Shown: piece after piece, positions 1-8,672 of the stretch | Layout: every line of letters begins with the position of its first letter | Numbering within the stretch: the stretch's first letter is position 1 | Assembly (NCBI GenBank): GCA_026710825.1 | Contig: JAPOQH010000121.1 | Span: forward strand, 100,465 to 164,464 | Source of the DNA: Chloroflexota bacterium | Lineage (GTDB): Bacteria > Chloroflexota > Dehalococcoidia > Lucifugimonadales > UBA3495 | DNA: 64,000 nt | Direction: 5' to 3' | Notes under the pieces: model-generated | Told to the model about the DNA's origin: nothing | The model's input: only the letters and a program-made list of their open reading frames with translations | Databases searched by the model: none | Translations under genes and position numbers: made by a program

Positions 1-287
1 ACGACGGGGTTCCTGTAGGGGAGTATGAGCACGGTGCTGCCCAGACGGATCTCGCTGGTGCACGCCGCCATGAAACCGAGCATCGTCATGGTTTCCAGGA
101 ATGGCTCATCTGACGGCCTCTGGAACGCGCCGGTCTCCGTATAAGGGTACTGATTGGTACCGGCCACCGGCAGCACGATGTGGTCTCCCGCCATCACCGA
201 TTCGAAACCCAGTCGCTCTGCGCGCTCGCAGAACTCGCGTATGCCTTCCGCATCGGGCAGTCGAGGGATGCTGACACCTATTTTCAT
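1..287 (-). CDS. Luciferase-like (LLM class, F420-type) oxidoreductase, 3' end cut by window
   Basis: The 95 visible N-terminal residues start MKIGVSIPRLPDAEG, followed by GFESVMAGDHIVLP and then SEIRLGSTVLILPYRNP. This is the beta1-alpha1-beta2 start of a luciferase-like TIM barrel, a family that usually uses F420H2 or FMN. The ATG at 285-287 has AGGAG eight bases upstream. A TATAAT-like box lies at 354-359 on the minus strand, about 65 bp upstream, but no convincing -35 was seen. The substrate cannot be told. The C-terminal two thirds lie outside the window. Confidence 0.85.
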   Translation of the reverse strand, partial: MKIGVSIPRLPDAEGIREFCERAERLGFESVMAGDHIVLPVAGTNQYPYTETGAFQRPSDEPFLETMTMLGFMAACTSEIRLGSTVLILPYRNPV

Positions 288-439
288 CGGGAATTCTCCT
301 GGCGCCGGGCCGTATTGGCGCTCGCAATCGCGCTCAGACTCGGCGGCGGCGGCATTATAGCATCAGCCCGGTGGGTTTCAGGGACTCGGAGGAACAGCGG
401 GCCTTGCTATGGCGACTTGCGGATGGATCTGACCGCGGA

Positions 440-1120
440 TCACTCAGGAATTTGGGGCTCGGTGTATCTGCTCCAGCGAATCTCCCCAAAACACCTGGCG
501 CATACCCGATTCACCATCAAACGCCGTTGCAGAACCTGTCGAAACCATTGCTGCCCACACCCGCACTCTCCCACCCATTTCGGGACCGTATGCTGCACCC
601 GGTGGCATCGTTCTCCCATGCAACCGATCTCGCGCGCTTTCGCTTTCCACACCTTGTCGTGATTGTGGCGCGGTCCCACTATGGCGTGCGCGATCTCGTG
701 CAGGATCGTGTCCTTGATGTCTTCCCGCGTCGCCGCCAGGCAGTAACTCACCGATAGATCGATCCTGCGTTGTTGGTATCGACACACTCCGGCGCGGGAA
801 GGCGCCAGGTCAAACCCGAACGTCCACCCTGCGGGGATATGACCCGCCGCAGCGTTTTGCTCCATCAGCTCACACGCCATCTCTGCCACTTCTTCCAACG
901 TGCAGTCGCTGGACGGTTTGCTCTCAATTTCCACAATCGCGGAATATGGGGCAGTCCACTCTCGACCGTGCTCGCACACGACCCCAGCATGACTGGTGCG
1001 GATACTGGTAACTTTGCCCCGCACCTCAAACCGTTGAGGCGCCCTGAACCTCACTACGCTCCCCACGGGGGCATCCGCGCCCGGAAAATCTGTTGTGATT
1101 TGGTAACGCCTGCGAGCCAT
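440..1120 (-). CDS. SprT-like zinc metalloprotein
   Basis: A protein of about 226 residues. The first 70 residues are a small beta-rich part. A SprT-like domain follows with HEIAH near residue 141 and a downstream His (GPRHNHDKVWK), the expected zinc-binding protease motif. The C-terminus has paired cysteines (GECGCG and CARC), a zinc ribbon as in SprT/Spartan proteins, which act on DNA-protein crosslinks in eukaryotes; the bacterial role is poorly known. The start is ambiguous: ATG at 1118-1120 has GGAGG only three bases away, whereas TTG at 1139-1141 would add seven residues. It is divergent from the next gene. Confidence 0.75.
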   Translation of the reverse strand: MARRRYQITTDFPGADAPVGSVVRFRAPQRFEVRGKVTSIRTSHAGVVCEHGREWTAPYSAIVEIESKPSSDCTLEEVAEMACELMEQNAAAGHIPAGWTFGFDLAPSRAGVCRYQQRRIDLSVSYCLAATREDIKDTILHEIAHAIVGPRHNHDKVWKAKAREIGCMGERCHRVQHTVPKWVGECGCGQQWFRQVLQRRLMVNRVCARCFGEIRWSRYTEPQIPE

Positions 1121-1198
1121 ATCCCTCCACAACTTGGACAATTATAGCCGCTATTACGATGCGCGGGGCGCAATTGGTTTAAATCAAAAAAAGCGTTG

Positions 1199-1226
1199 TT
1201 GCCATTATTGGTTGCGATGCTATAAT
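1199..1226 (+). promoter_or_regulatory. Sigma70-type promoter for the duplicated-domain gene
   Basis: TTGCCA at 1199-1204 (five of six to consensus), a 16-base spacer and a perfect TATAAT at 1221-1226. It lies about 70 bp upstream of the ATG at 1296, whose own Shine-Dalgarno is AGGGGAGG at 1281-1288. The position and quality support a dedicated strong promoter. Confidence 0.65.
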
Positions 1227-1295
1227 CCGCTCAAACGAACCATCCGCGCTCGAGCGTGGGTGCAACCTAAACCACTTCCAAGGGGAGGCGAGCTA

Positions 1296-2099
1296 ATGGA
1301 AAAGGGAGACACCGTCATCAATGTTGGCCCGGTGGACGTCACGCTGTCCTATCGCAAGGAGATCATGCCTGACCAGGGCCTAATGGTTCAGGTCTACGGC
1401 GATGTCGACGGCAATGATACCGAGATTTTGCGGTTCGACTGCTTCGACCAGGACCCGCACTACCACTATGGCCCCGAGAACATGAACATCCGGCTGCACA
1501 TGGACAAGACCACCGTGGGCACTCCTCTGGGCTGGACCCTGAAGAACATCCGGACCAACCTGCCTTCCATGGTACGGCGTGCGGGATACGATGACCTCGC
1601 TGCCGCCATCGAAGCCAACGGCATCGACGAGAACAAGATGGACGAGGTCGAAGAGTGCGCCCTGACCAAGTCTCGGGACGAGCGACGGACCGTTACTCAC
1701 TTCCGCGGCGACCACATCTACGAAGCCGGTAACATCCGCTTTGGCGTTGAGTTCCGCTCCAACATCGGCGCAGCCAACGACCGCGGTGTGGCAATCCACG
1801 TGCTGACCGATCACCTCGGACAGGAATTCGAGCTTCTGGCTTTTGACTGCTTCGAGATCGCTCCGCATTACCACTACGGCCCTCGCAACCAGGACGTTCG
1901 GATTTACTGGGACACCACGACCAGCGGACACACGTTGGCCTGGACCCTCGACCAGTTCAAGTCCGGCAACCTTGCCAGCATGATCGACCGCGCCGGTTAC
2001 CCCACTGTCGCGTCCAACTTGGACAACGACCTCGTCCAGGCAGTCGTCCCAGCGATGGAAGAGAAGGCTTGGGCCCTGGTTGGCACCAACCAGCAGTAA
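1296..2099 (+). CDS. Protein of two tandem copies of a PHYHYGP-motif domain, function unknown
   Basis: 267 residues with no signal peptide or membrane segment, so probably cytoplasmic. Two homologous halves are visible: residues about 8-108 contain LRFDCFDQDPHYHYGP, and residues about 145-243 contain LAFDCFEIAPHYHYGP. Each is followed by a TT(V/S)G..L.WTL segment and then (L)(P/A)SM(V/I)xRAGY. The repeated FDCF-x3-PHYHYGP block is His/Tyr/Asp-rich and could bind metal or a ligand, but no such family function is known to me. It is monocistronic, with a strong promoter and ribosome binding site, and ends at a hairpin terminator. It may be highly expressed. Confidence 0.85.
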   Translation: MEKGDTVINVGPVDVTLSYRKEIMPDQGLMVQVYGDVDGNDTEILRFDCFDQDPHYHYGPENMNIRLHMDKTTVGTPLGWTLKNIRTNLPSMVRRAGYDDLAAAIEANGIDENKMDEVEECALTKSRDERRTVTHFRGDHIYEAGNIRFGVEFRSNIGAANDRGVAIHVLTDHLGQEFELLAFDCFEIAPHYHYGPRNQDVRIYWDTTTSGHTLAWTLDQFKSGNLASMIDRAGYPTVASNLDNDLVQAVVPAMEEKAWALVGTNQQ

Positions 2100-2125
2100 C
2101 CCACTGACACAGTCAGGCAAACTTT

Positions 2126-2148
2126 GGGGCGGGTTTGAAACCCGCCCC
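2126..2148. terminator. Bidirectional hairpin terminator
   Basis: GGGGCGGG and CCCGCCCC flank a TTTGAAA loop, and TAGGTTTT follows on the plus strand. It lies between convergent genes (ends at 2099 and 2181). The core resembles the hairpins near 17,360, 19,408 and 41,642. Confidence 0.75.
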
Positions 2149-2180
2149 TAGGTTTTGTGACTGGCTCCCAGTGGCCGAGA

Positions 2181-2978
2181 CTACATCATGGTGTAACCGC
2201 CCGAAACGCTCAGCGTCTGCCCCGTGATAAAGCTGGCTGCCTCGGAGGATAGGAACACCACAGCGTTGGCGACCTCATCCGCCGTTCCCATCCGCCGTAG
2301 CGGGTACGCGCGTTTCACCCTCTCCAGCACATCCTCCGTGAACAGCTCTTCCATTCCCTGCGCCCACATGCTGTCGGAACTGCTTACCTCCGACTGTGGG
2401 GGAACCACCAGTCCAGGGCACACCATGTTGAACCGCAGGCCGTAACGCCCGGTTTCCCGCGCCAGCGACTTGCTCAGCGCGATCACCCCAGCCTTGCACG
2501 CCGAGTAGACCGCTTCGCGGTATTCGCCCATCCGGCCAGCGTCGCTGCTGATGCTGACCACTGCCCCTTGCTGCCGTTCAATCATGTGGGGCAACACGGC
2601 GTGGATGCAGTTGATCGCTCCCCACAGGTTCACGTCCACCTCTTTGACGTGTTCGTCCTTGGACTTGTCCATGAACAGACGGTCCACGGTCCAGCCAACA
2701 TTGTTGACGAGTATGTCCACCGAACCCATCCGGGAGATAGCCTCGGCCACCATCGCATCGGTTTTGCCGCGATCGGTTACGTCGGCGTCGATTACCGTAG
2801 CCGTGGACCCGTTGTTCATCGCCGCTATCTCACCGGCGACCTGCTTGCCGGCCCCATGGTTCAGTTCTCCGATGGCGACGTTACAACCCTCGGCGGCGAA
2901 CGCCAGCGTAATCGCTCGCCCGATGTTGTTGCCGCCTCCCGTGACTATCACGTTCTTACCCACCAATCCTAGTTCCAA
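2181..2978 (-). CDS. SDR-family NAD(P)-dependent oxidoreductase
   Basis: A classical short-chain dehydrogenase of 265 residues. The cofactor motif is TGGGNNIG near residue 14, followed by NNVG, SISSDAG with the catalytic Ser, and YSACKAG with the Tyr-x3-Lys pair. The C-terminal ITGQTLSVSGGY is the usual SDR end. The TTG start at 2976-2978 is supported by AGGAGG nine bases upstream. It follows the YprB-type gene by three bases, so it is probably the last gene of the purine-synthesis run. The substrate is unknown. Confidence 0.88.
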   Translation of the reverse strand: MELGLVGKNVIVTGGGNNIGRAITLAFAAEGCNVAIGELNHGAGKQVAGEIAAMNNGSTATVIDADVTDRGKTDAMVAEAISRMGSVDILVNNVGWTVDRLFMDKSKDEHVKEVDVNLWGAINCIHAVLPHMIERQQGAVVSISSDAGRMGEYREAVYSACKAGVIALSKSLARETGRYGLRFNMVCPGLVVPPQSEVSSSDSMWAQGMEELFTEDVLERVKRAYPLRRMGTADEVANAVVFLSSEAASFITGQTLSVSGGYTMM

Positions 2979-2981
2979 TTG

Positions 2982-3485
2982 CTAAGTCCTCCTGCCATAT
3001 GATGGCTCCAGAATATTGCGGATCGTGTAGAGATTCTCGACATCGGCGCGGTTGTATTCCAACAGCAGGTCCAATGCCGATATGTTGGATTCCTCGAGGT
3101 ATTTTTGCCACAGCAGCACGGCGTCATGCCCGCTCATTTCTGGCAGATCTTTGCGATCTATCCCCAGTACGCGCTCGATCCGTTTCAGCCCGCCGCGCAA
3201 TCCGGCGCGTCGGCATGTGTACATCAGGTCGTGGTGATCAAACGTGCGCCGGAGGTCAATGCCGGGTTTCCAGGCCAGAAATGGGAGATCGAAACTGCTC
3301 CCGTTGAACGTGTGGATGGTGGTGACCCCTTCGAGAATATGCTCGATCGACCGGGGAGTGATGTCGTCACCCACCAATTGCTCTACCACCCATTCGCCCG
3401 GGAAATCTATAGCCACTCCCACCACAGTGGGATAAGACCGGCCCCCGATGAACCCCGTGGTCTCGATGTCCAGATATGCGTCCAA
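2982..3485 (-). CDS. YprB-type ribonuclease H-like exonuclease domain protein
   Basis: 167 residues, a single DEDD-type exonuclease fold. DIETTG at residues 6-11 carries the first acidic pair, FNGSSFDLPF the second Asp, and YNRADVENL near the C-terminus the third. This matches the predicted exonuclease domain of Bacillus YprB, without the extra C-terminal part seen there. Whether DNA or RNA is cut is not known. It begins with TTG nine bases after the purH stop, so it is probably translationally coupled to purH. Confidence 0.75.
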   Translation of the reverse strand: MDAYLDIETTGFIGGRSYPTVVGVAIDFPGEWVVEQLVGDDITPRSIEHILEGVTTIHTFNGSSFDLPFLAWKPGIDLRRTFDHHDLMYTCRRAGLRGGLKRIERVLGIDRKDLPEMSGHDAVLLWQKYLEESNISALDLLLEYNRADVENLYTIRNILEPSYGRRT

Positions 3486-3494
3486 CCGCGGCGG

Positions 3495-5033
3495 TCAGTG
3501 GCGGAAATGGCGGACGCCGGTGAACACCATCGCGATGCCAGCCGTGTTAGCAGCGGCAATCACCTCGTCATCCCGGATCGATCCCCCCGGCTGCACGATT
3601 GCAGTGATGCCAGCCTCAGCGGCCAGTTCGATGTTGTCCGGGAATGGGAAAAACGCGTCCGACGCCAGCACGCAACCCGGGGCTTTCTCCCCCGCCGCCC
3701 GCTGCGACAAATGCACGCTTACAACACGATTCGGTTGGCCGGCGCCCATGCCCACCAACTGCCGGTCTTTCACAAAAGCGATTGCGTTCGACTTGATATG
3801 CTTGACCGCTTTCCACGCAAACGCCAGATCAGCCAATTCTGTTGCGCTCGGCTTCCGCTCGGTGGCTGTCTCCCACTGGCCCGCGTCCTCTTCGATGACA
3901 TCGGGCGTCTGGACCAGCATCCCGCCGCTCAATGGGCGCACATCGTAGTCAGTCGCACCGCCGGACGGGAGGGCAGCATCGACCGAAAGAATCCTGAGAT
4001 TCCGCTTGCGTTGCAAAATCTCCAACGCGTCGCCGTCGTAACCCGGGGCCACCACTACCTCGTAGAAAACTGGGCCCATCGCCTCGGCAGCTTCGGCCGT
4101 AACATTGCGATTGAACCCCACAATCCCGCCGAACGCGGATACCGGGTCTCCGTCGTACGCCAATTGGTACGCCTCGGCCAGGTTATCCCTCGACGCCAAC
4201 CCGCACGGATTGGCGTGCTTGATCACGCAAACCGCCGCATCGTCATAGTCGCTCACCGTCCGCCACGCTGCGTCCGCATCCATCAGGTTGTTGAACGACA
4301 ATTCGCGTCCGTGCAACTGCCGCGCGCGGGCCAGTCCCCCTGAACCCCCACTGGCCGGCACGTACAGTGCGCCCTTCTGATGAGGGTTTTCTCCGTAACG
4401 CAAGGACGATACCCGCTCCAGGCCTATGGTGACCTGTTGCGGCATTTCGTCATCGCACGTGTGACCGGATGCCAGGTACTCAGCAACCGCCGCATCGTAT
4501 ACCGCAACGTGCTGGAACGCTTTGGTCGCCAGGCCACGCCGTTGGTCCTGGTCCAGGCCGTCCCCCGCCAGGGCGTCGGCGACCCATCCGTAGTCTGTCG
4601 GATCGACCACCACGGCGACCGACGGATAATTTTTCGCGGCGGCCCGCAGCATAGTGGGTCCGCCGACATCGATATTCTCCAGCGCGTCATCCAGCGTAAC
4701 ATCGGGTTGGCTGATCGTCTCGACAAACGGGTACAGGTTGACCACCACGACATCTATGGTTCCGATGTTGTGGCTGTCTAACTCCGCCATGTGGTCCGCA
4801 GAATCTCGGCGCGCCAGCAACCCTCCGTGAATCACCGGATGCAGTGTCTTCACACGCCCCTCCAGTATCTCTGGAGAGCCGGTAACGTCGGATACCTGTC
4901 GGACCGGTACGCCGGCATCGGAAAGGCTGCGGTGCGTCCCGCCGGTGCTGATCAACTCGAACCCTGCGCCGGCAAGGCGATTGCCGAGTTCTTCAATTCC
5001 GGTTTTGTCGAATACGCTGATTAACGCTTTCAA
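3495..5033 (-). CDS. purH: Bifunctional AICAR formyltransferase / IMP cyclohydrolase
   Basis: 512 residues, normal for PurH. It catalyses the last two steps of IMP synthesis. The N-terminal MGS-like cyclohydrolase domain carries LISVFDKTGIEEL, STGGTHRSL and GRVKTLHPVIHGGLL. The formyltransferase domain carries RYGENPHQKGALY, IKHANPCG and AFGGIVG, and the end FTGVRHFRH is typical. The start is TTG. It lies downstream of purF and purM with one small gene between, so the cluster carries three purine-pathway genes. Confidence 0.97.
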   Translation of the reverse strand: MKALISVFDKTGIEELGNRLAGAGFELISTGGTHRSLSDAGVPVRQVSDVTGSPEILEGRVKTLHPVIHGGLLARRDSADHMAELDSHNIGTIDVVVVNLYPFVETISQPDVTLDDALENIDVGGPTMLRAAAKNYPSVAVVVDPTDYGWVADALAGDGLDQDQRRGLATKAFQHVAVYDAAVAEYLASGHTCDDEMPQQVTIGLERVSSLRYGENPHQKGALYVPASGGSGGLARARQLHGRELSFNNLMDADAAWRTVSDYDDAAVCVIKHANPCGLASRDNLAEAYQLAYDGDPVSAFGGIVGFNRNVTAEAAEAMGPVFYEVVVAPGYDGDALEILQRKRNLRILSVDAALPSGGATDYDVRPLSGGMLVQTPDVIEEDAGQWETATERKPSATELADLAFAWKAVKHIKSNAIAFVKDRQLVGMGAGQPNRVVSVHLSQRAAGEKAPGCVLASDAFFPFPDNIELAAEAGITAIVQPGGSIRDDEVIAAANTAGIAMVFTGVRHFRH

Positions 5034-5070
5034 ATTAGTGCTCGTCCCCTTTGGAAATCATCGCCGACGG

Positions 5071-5310
5071 TCAGAAACCGCCACCCCCGCCACCATCGAA
5101 TCCACCCATTCCCGCTCCCGGGTCGATGTGGTGATTAACATGGCCTGCGTCGCCCATGTGGTTCATGTGCCCAGCGTCCACATTCGTGTGATCGGAGTGC
5201 CCGCCATACCAGATCAGCCCCAGTGGACCCCACGCCCACCACGGACTGTGGGCTCCGTGTAGGAAAATATTGTCGTCTTTCGCCCTGTTGCGCCGGAACG
5301 GATTTTTCAT
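5071..5310 (-). CDS. Small His- and Gly-rich protein inside the purine operon
   Basis: About 79 residues starting MKNPFRRNRAKDDN; an in-frame ATG two codons upstream is possible, but GGTGGAG is better spaced for this start. The middle, SPWWAWGPLGLIWYGGH, is aromatic and hydrophobic. A His-rich part with repeated DAGHMNHM / DAGHVNHH follows, and the tail is MGGFDGGGGGGF. There is no cleavable signal. His clusters suggest metal binding, but that is inference. It sits between purM (30 bp) and purH (about 37 bp) on the same strand, so it is co-transcribed. Confidence 0.6.
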   Translation of the reverse strand: MKNPFRRNRAKDDNIFLHGAHSPWWAWGPLGLIWYGGHSDHTNVDAGHMNHMGDAGHVNHHIDPGAGMGGFDGGGGGGF

Positions 5311-5339
5311 TCCCATATCTCCACCTGCCTTGCGTGACG

Positions 5340-6392
5340 CTAACCCTGCCGAAATATCGTTCTTTCTTGCCCTTGTTGCTCAACTACTCGGCCAATCTCC
5401 ACTGCATCATCCAACCCTTCAAGCAGTGCGTCGGCGCCGTCGTTATCGCAGACCGCGACCATGCCCAATCCCATGTTGAACACGCGGTACATTTCATCGA
5501 TGTCCACATTCCCCGCATTTCGGATGGCATCAAAAATGGGTGGGATATTCCATGAACCCATCTGGATTTCTGCCGCAATTCCCGATGGCAGCGAAGCCGG
5601 CATTTTCCCCGGCAGACCGCCGCCCGTGATGTGGCTCAGAGCTTTGACCTTGCCCAGATATGGCCCTAGCATCGGATAATAAGCTCGATGGCGTACCATC
5701 AATTCGTCGCCCAAGTTTCGTCCCAATCCGGGACACGGCCGGAACAGAGCCTGGGGATCGCCGTCAAGGTCGAAAACGCGGCGCACCAGCGAAAACCCAT
5801 TGGTGTGCACCCCGCTGGACGGCACGCCAATCAACCGATCTCCAGGGACCACCGCGCTGCCATCCAACACACTATCCCGTTCAACCACTCCTACCACGAA
5901 TCCTGCCAGATCGAAATCGGAGGATCCGTACACGCCGGGCAACTGCGCCGTCTCTCCGCCAATCAGCGCGCAGCCGACCTCCCGGCAACCCCAAACCATC
6001 CCGCGCATCAGCATTTCAGATCGGTGTTCGTCAAAGGTCGTGAAGGATACGTAGTCCAGGAAAAACAGCGGTTTCGCGCCTTTGGTCAGGATATCGTTGA
6101 CGTTGAGCGTGACCAGATCCTGGCCGACTCCTTCAAAGTGTCCCATCTGGGCGGCTACCTTGAGCTTGGTTCCGACGCCGTCCGTGCTCGCCACCAGCAC
6201 CGGGCTCGTGTATTCGCCCAGCGCGAACAACCCGGCGAACCCGCCTCCACCGTCCAGCACTTCCTCCCCATGCGTCAAAGCCGCGAACGCCTTGATCCGG
6301 TCCTTCAAACCGTCCATCGCGTCGAGCGACCCTCCCGCCGCTTCGTAGGTTCCGGTCTCTCCTGTGCTCAACCCGACCTCGATACCCGCCAA
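5340..6392 (-). CDS. purM: Phosphoribosylformylglycinamidine cyclo-ligase (AIR synthetase)
   Basis: 350 residues, normal for PurM. It makes AIR from FGAM with ATP, step five of purine synthesis. Visible motifs are STDGVGTKLKVA, NVNDILTKGAKPLFFLDY, GGETAQLPGVY, GLPSSGVHTNGFSLVR-like (PSSGVHTNGFSLVR) and HITGGGLPGKMP. Translation seems to start at TTG two bases after the purF stop, indicating coupling. A start a few codons further in cannot be excluded. Confidence 0.96.
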   Translation of the reverse strand: MAGIEVGLSTGETGTYEAAGGSLDAMDGLKDRIKAFAALTHGEEVLDGGGGFAGLFALGEYTSPVLVASTDGVGTKLKVAAQMGHFEGVGQDLVTLNVNDILTKGAKPLFFLDYVSFTTFDEHRSEMLMRGMVWGCREVGCALIGGETAQLPGVYGSSDFDLAGFVVGVVERDSVLDGSAVVPGDRLIGVPSSGVHTNGFSLVRRVFDLDGDPQALFRPCPGLGRNLGDELMVRHRAYYPMLGPYLGKVKALSHITGGGLPGKMPASLPSGIAAEIQMGSWNIPPIFDAIRNAGNVDIDEMYRVFNMGLGMVAVCDNDGADALLEGLDDAVEIGRVVEQQGQERTIFRQG

Positions 6393-6394
6393 AG

Positions 6395-7855
6395 CTACCC
6401 GGTGCGGGCCAGGCCCATTTTCGAGAAATCTAGCTGCACCGGTACTGGGTAATTCCCTGTAAAACAGGCGTCACAGAATCCGCCTGCCTGCTGGCCCTTT
6501 GCAACATCCAGCAGTCCGCCGACGGTCAGATATCCCAATGTATCTGCGCCGGTCAACTCGCGGATCTGGTCCACCGTCTTGTTGGCAGCGATCAATTCCT
6601 CGCGCGTCGCCATGTCCACGCCCAGGTAGCAGGGATGTTTGATCGGCGGCGCGCAGACCCTGAGGTGGATCTCGGTGGCGCCTGCCTTCCTTAGTAGTTC
6701 TACTACGTGTGGCGTGGTCGTGCCCCGGACGATGCTGTCATCCACTACTATCAGCCTCTTTCCCCGCAACACCGATGGCATCGGATTGAACTTCTGTCTC
6801 ACGCCACGGTCGCGCTGACGTTGCTCCGGTTCAATGAACGTCCGCCCTACGTACCGGTTTCTCACCAGGCCGTTCGCGAATGGAATACCGGACTCCTTGG
6901 CATATCCGACCGCGGCCGACGTCGAGGAATCGGGTATGCCTATGACCAGGTCGGCATCAATCGGGTGCTCCCGCGCCAATTGCGCTCCCATCTCCTCGCG
7001 AACCGTGTGCATCAGCCGACCGTCCATCATGCTGTCGGGACGCGCAAAATAGATCCATTCAAACACGCACAGGGCTCGCCCCCGATTCTCGTCCCCCTTG
7101 AAGATCTCCGAACGAACTCCGTCAGCGGTGATCACCAACACTTCTCCGGGTTCGAGTTCGCGAACAAATTCCGCCTGCATGTGGTCCAGCGCGCACGTTT
7201 CCGATGCAAACACCCAGCCATCCCCTTCCTCAGGGGGTAGGCGCCCTAAACACAGTGGTCGTATGCCCAGCGGGTCCCGCGCGGCGATCAGGGCATCCGG
7301 CGTCAGCAACGCCAGGGAAAAAGCTCCCTCCATCACCCGCATGCCGTAAAACAGGCGCTCTGGCCACGTTCCGCCCGGCGCGTTGGCCAGCAAATGGGCT
7401 ATCACCTCTGTATCGGTGGTGGTGTCGAAGCGGCAATCCAGGCGCTCCAGCAACTGTTCTCTGAGTTGCACCGAGTTGATGATGTTCCCGTTGTGCGCGA
7501 TCGCCAGCTTGCCGTTGGAACCGTCCACCACCAGGGGTTGAGCGTTGCACGGGTCGCTCGCGCCCGTGGTGGAGTAACGAGTGTGCCCGATGGAGGTATC
7601 CCCTAGGATGCCGTCGAGGTCTCCATCCCGGAAAGCTTCGGAGACCAGCCCCATTCCGGAATGCACTCGTATCGTGCCGTGATCCGATGCGGCGACCCCG
7701 GCCGACTCCTGGCCTCTGTGCTGCAGAGCGAATAGGCCGATGGCCGCAAGCGCCGCGCTGTGGCTGCCGGGACTTTGTATGCCTACTACCCCGCACTCCT
7801 CGCGGGGATGGTCAAACGGGTCGGCGTCCCAATGGCCGTATGACGGCAGGCTCAT
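6395..7855 (-). CDS. purF: Amidophosphoribosyltransferase
   Basis: 486 residues. It catalyses the committed step of purine synthesis, PRPP plus glutamine to phosphoribosylamine. Cys21 in REECGVVGI becomes the catalytic N-terminal residue after propeptide removal. The class-II glutaminase domain shows QHRGQESAG, GHTRYST and HNGNI. The PRTase domain has GIPDSSTSAAVGYA and the PRPP loop VVDDSIVRGTT. CGVD-type cysteines near the C-terminus (ACFTGNYPV) resemble the B. subtilis-type enzyme with an Fe-S cluster. It is the first purine gene after khpB (64 bp gap). Confidence 0.97.
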   Translation of the reverse strand: MSLPSYGHWDADPFDHPREECGVVGIQSPGSHSAALAAIGLFALQHRGQESAGVAASDHGTIRVHSGMGLVSEAFRDGDLDGILGDTSIGHTRYSTTGASDPCNAQPLVVDGSNGKLAIAHNGNIINSVQLREQLLERLDCRFDTTTDTEVIAHLLANAPGGTWPERLFYGMRVMEGAFSLALLTPDALIAARDPLGIRPLCLGRLPPEEGDGWVFASETCALDHMQAEFVRELEPGEVLVITADGVRSEIFKGDENRGRALCVFEWIYFARPDSMMDGRLMHTVREEMGAQLAREHPIDADLVIGIPDSSTSAAVGYAKESGIPFANGLVRNRYVGRTFIEPEQRQRDRGVRQKFNPMPSVLRGKRLIVVDDSIVRGTTTPHVVELLRKAGATEIHLRVCAPPIKHPCYLGVDMATREELIAANKTVDQIRELTGADTLGYLTVGGLLDVAKGQQAGGFCDACFTGNYPVPVQLDFSKMGLARTG

Positions 7856-7919
7856 GGCTGCATTCTATTGTGCTGGCCGTGTCGGGTCAACGCTGCCAAA
7901 GCCTCGAGCAGACATCTAC

Positions 7920-8672
7920 CTAGCCCTGATCAGCAATGATCTGGATTTTTCGGCCCTCCCCGAATCCGACGCTTTCGGTCCGGATGCCTTCCCTGGTGTC
8001 CAGGTACAGGTGAATCACACGCCGGTCAGAAGGAGGCATGGGCTCCAGCGTGATACTGCGACCGGTTTGAGCGACGCGGCTGGCCACGCGATCAGCCATT
8101 TCACGCAACGAGTCTTCCCTGCGCTGGCGGTACTGCTCCACATCCAGCGCCACCCTGATATTTTCCTCTTCGAAATGCTGTCGGACTATGCTCTGCACGA
8201 TGAACTGAAGGGATTGCAGGGTGTTGCCCCGGCGTCCGATCAGCAACCCGGAATCTGGACCATTGATGTCGATTACGGGCCCGCCGGTGAATTCGTCGTG
8301 TGCGGACCGAAGCGAGACGTCCACATCAGCCCCCACGGTCGACAAGATTCGTTCCACTGCCTGGACCGCGGCTTCCGCCGGAGTGCCGGCCTCGATGGCG
8401 ACCGACTGGCCGGCAACTGCGGGTTCTGGCTCGTCGGCAGGTTCGTCATCAACCTCATCCGTTTCCTCGATCGGTTCAGGTTCCTGTGTGTCGGCTCCGG
8501 CAATCCTGGTGACCCTCACCTCGGCCAACTCTCCGCCAATGCCCAGGAATCCCTGTCGACCTCTACTTAGTATTTCTACCTCTACCTCGCTGCGGTCGGC
8601 GCCGAGCGCTGCGAGCGCCTGCTCTTCGGCCTCTTCTACGGTTCTCCCGGTTTGAATTATCTGATTCATCAC
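7920..8672 (-). CDS. khpB: KhpB/Jag RNA-binding protein (Jag_N, KH, R3H)
   Basis: About 250 residues. A Jag_N domain (residues 1-55, with GRQGFLGIGGELAEVRV) is followed by an acidic Pro/Glu linker (about 62-95), a KH domain with the GLLIGRRGNTL loop, and an R3H domain ending in EGRKIQIIADQG. The family binds RNA and influences cell elongation and division in Gram-positive bacteria. Adjacent in-frame GTG and ATG at 8670-8672 and 8667-8669 follow AGGAG. The first roughly 110 bases overlap the 3' end of yidC in another frame, so translation is likely coupled. Confidence 0.92.
   Translation of the reverse strand: MMNQIIQTGRTVEEAEEQALAALGADRSEVEVEILSRGRQGFLGIGGELAEVRVTRIAGADTQEPEPIEETDEVDDEPADEPEPAVAGQSVAIEAGTPAEAAVQAVERILSTVGADVDVSLRSAHDEFTGGPVIDINGPDSGLLIGRRGNTLQSLQFIVQSIVRQHFEEENIRVALDVEQYRQRREDSLREMADRVASRVAQTGRSITLEPMPPSDRRVIHLYLDTREGIRTESVGFGEGRKIQIIADQG

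Noticed and set aside
3105..4343. Long open frame of 412 codons on the plus strand
   Set aside because: It lies antisense to purH, has low-complexity His/Arg/Pro-rich sequence typical of the opposite strand of a GC-rich gene, and no ribosome binding site.
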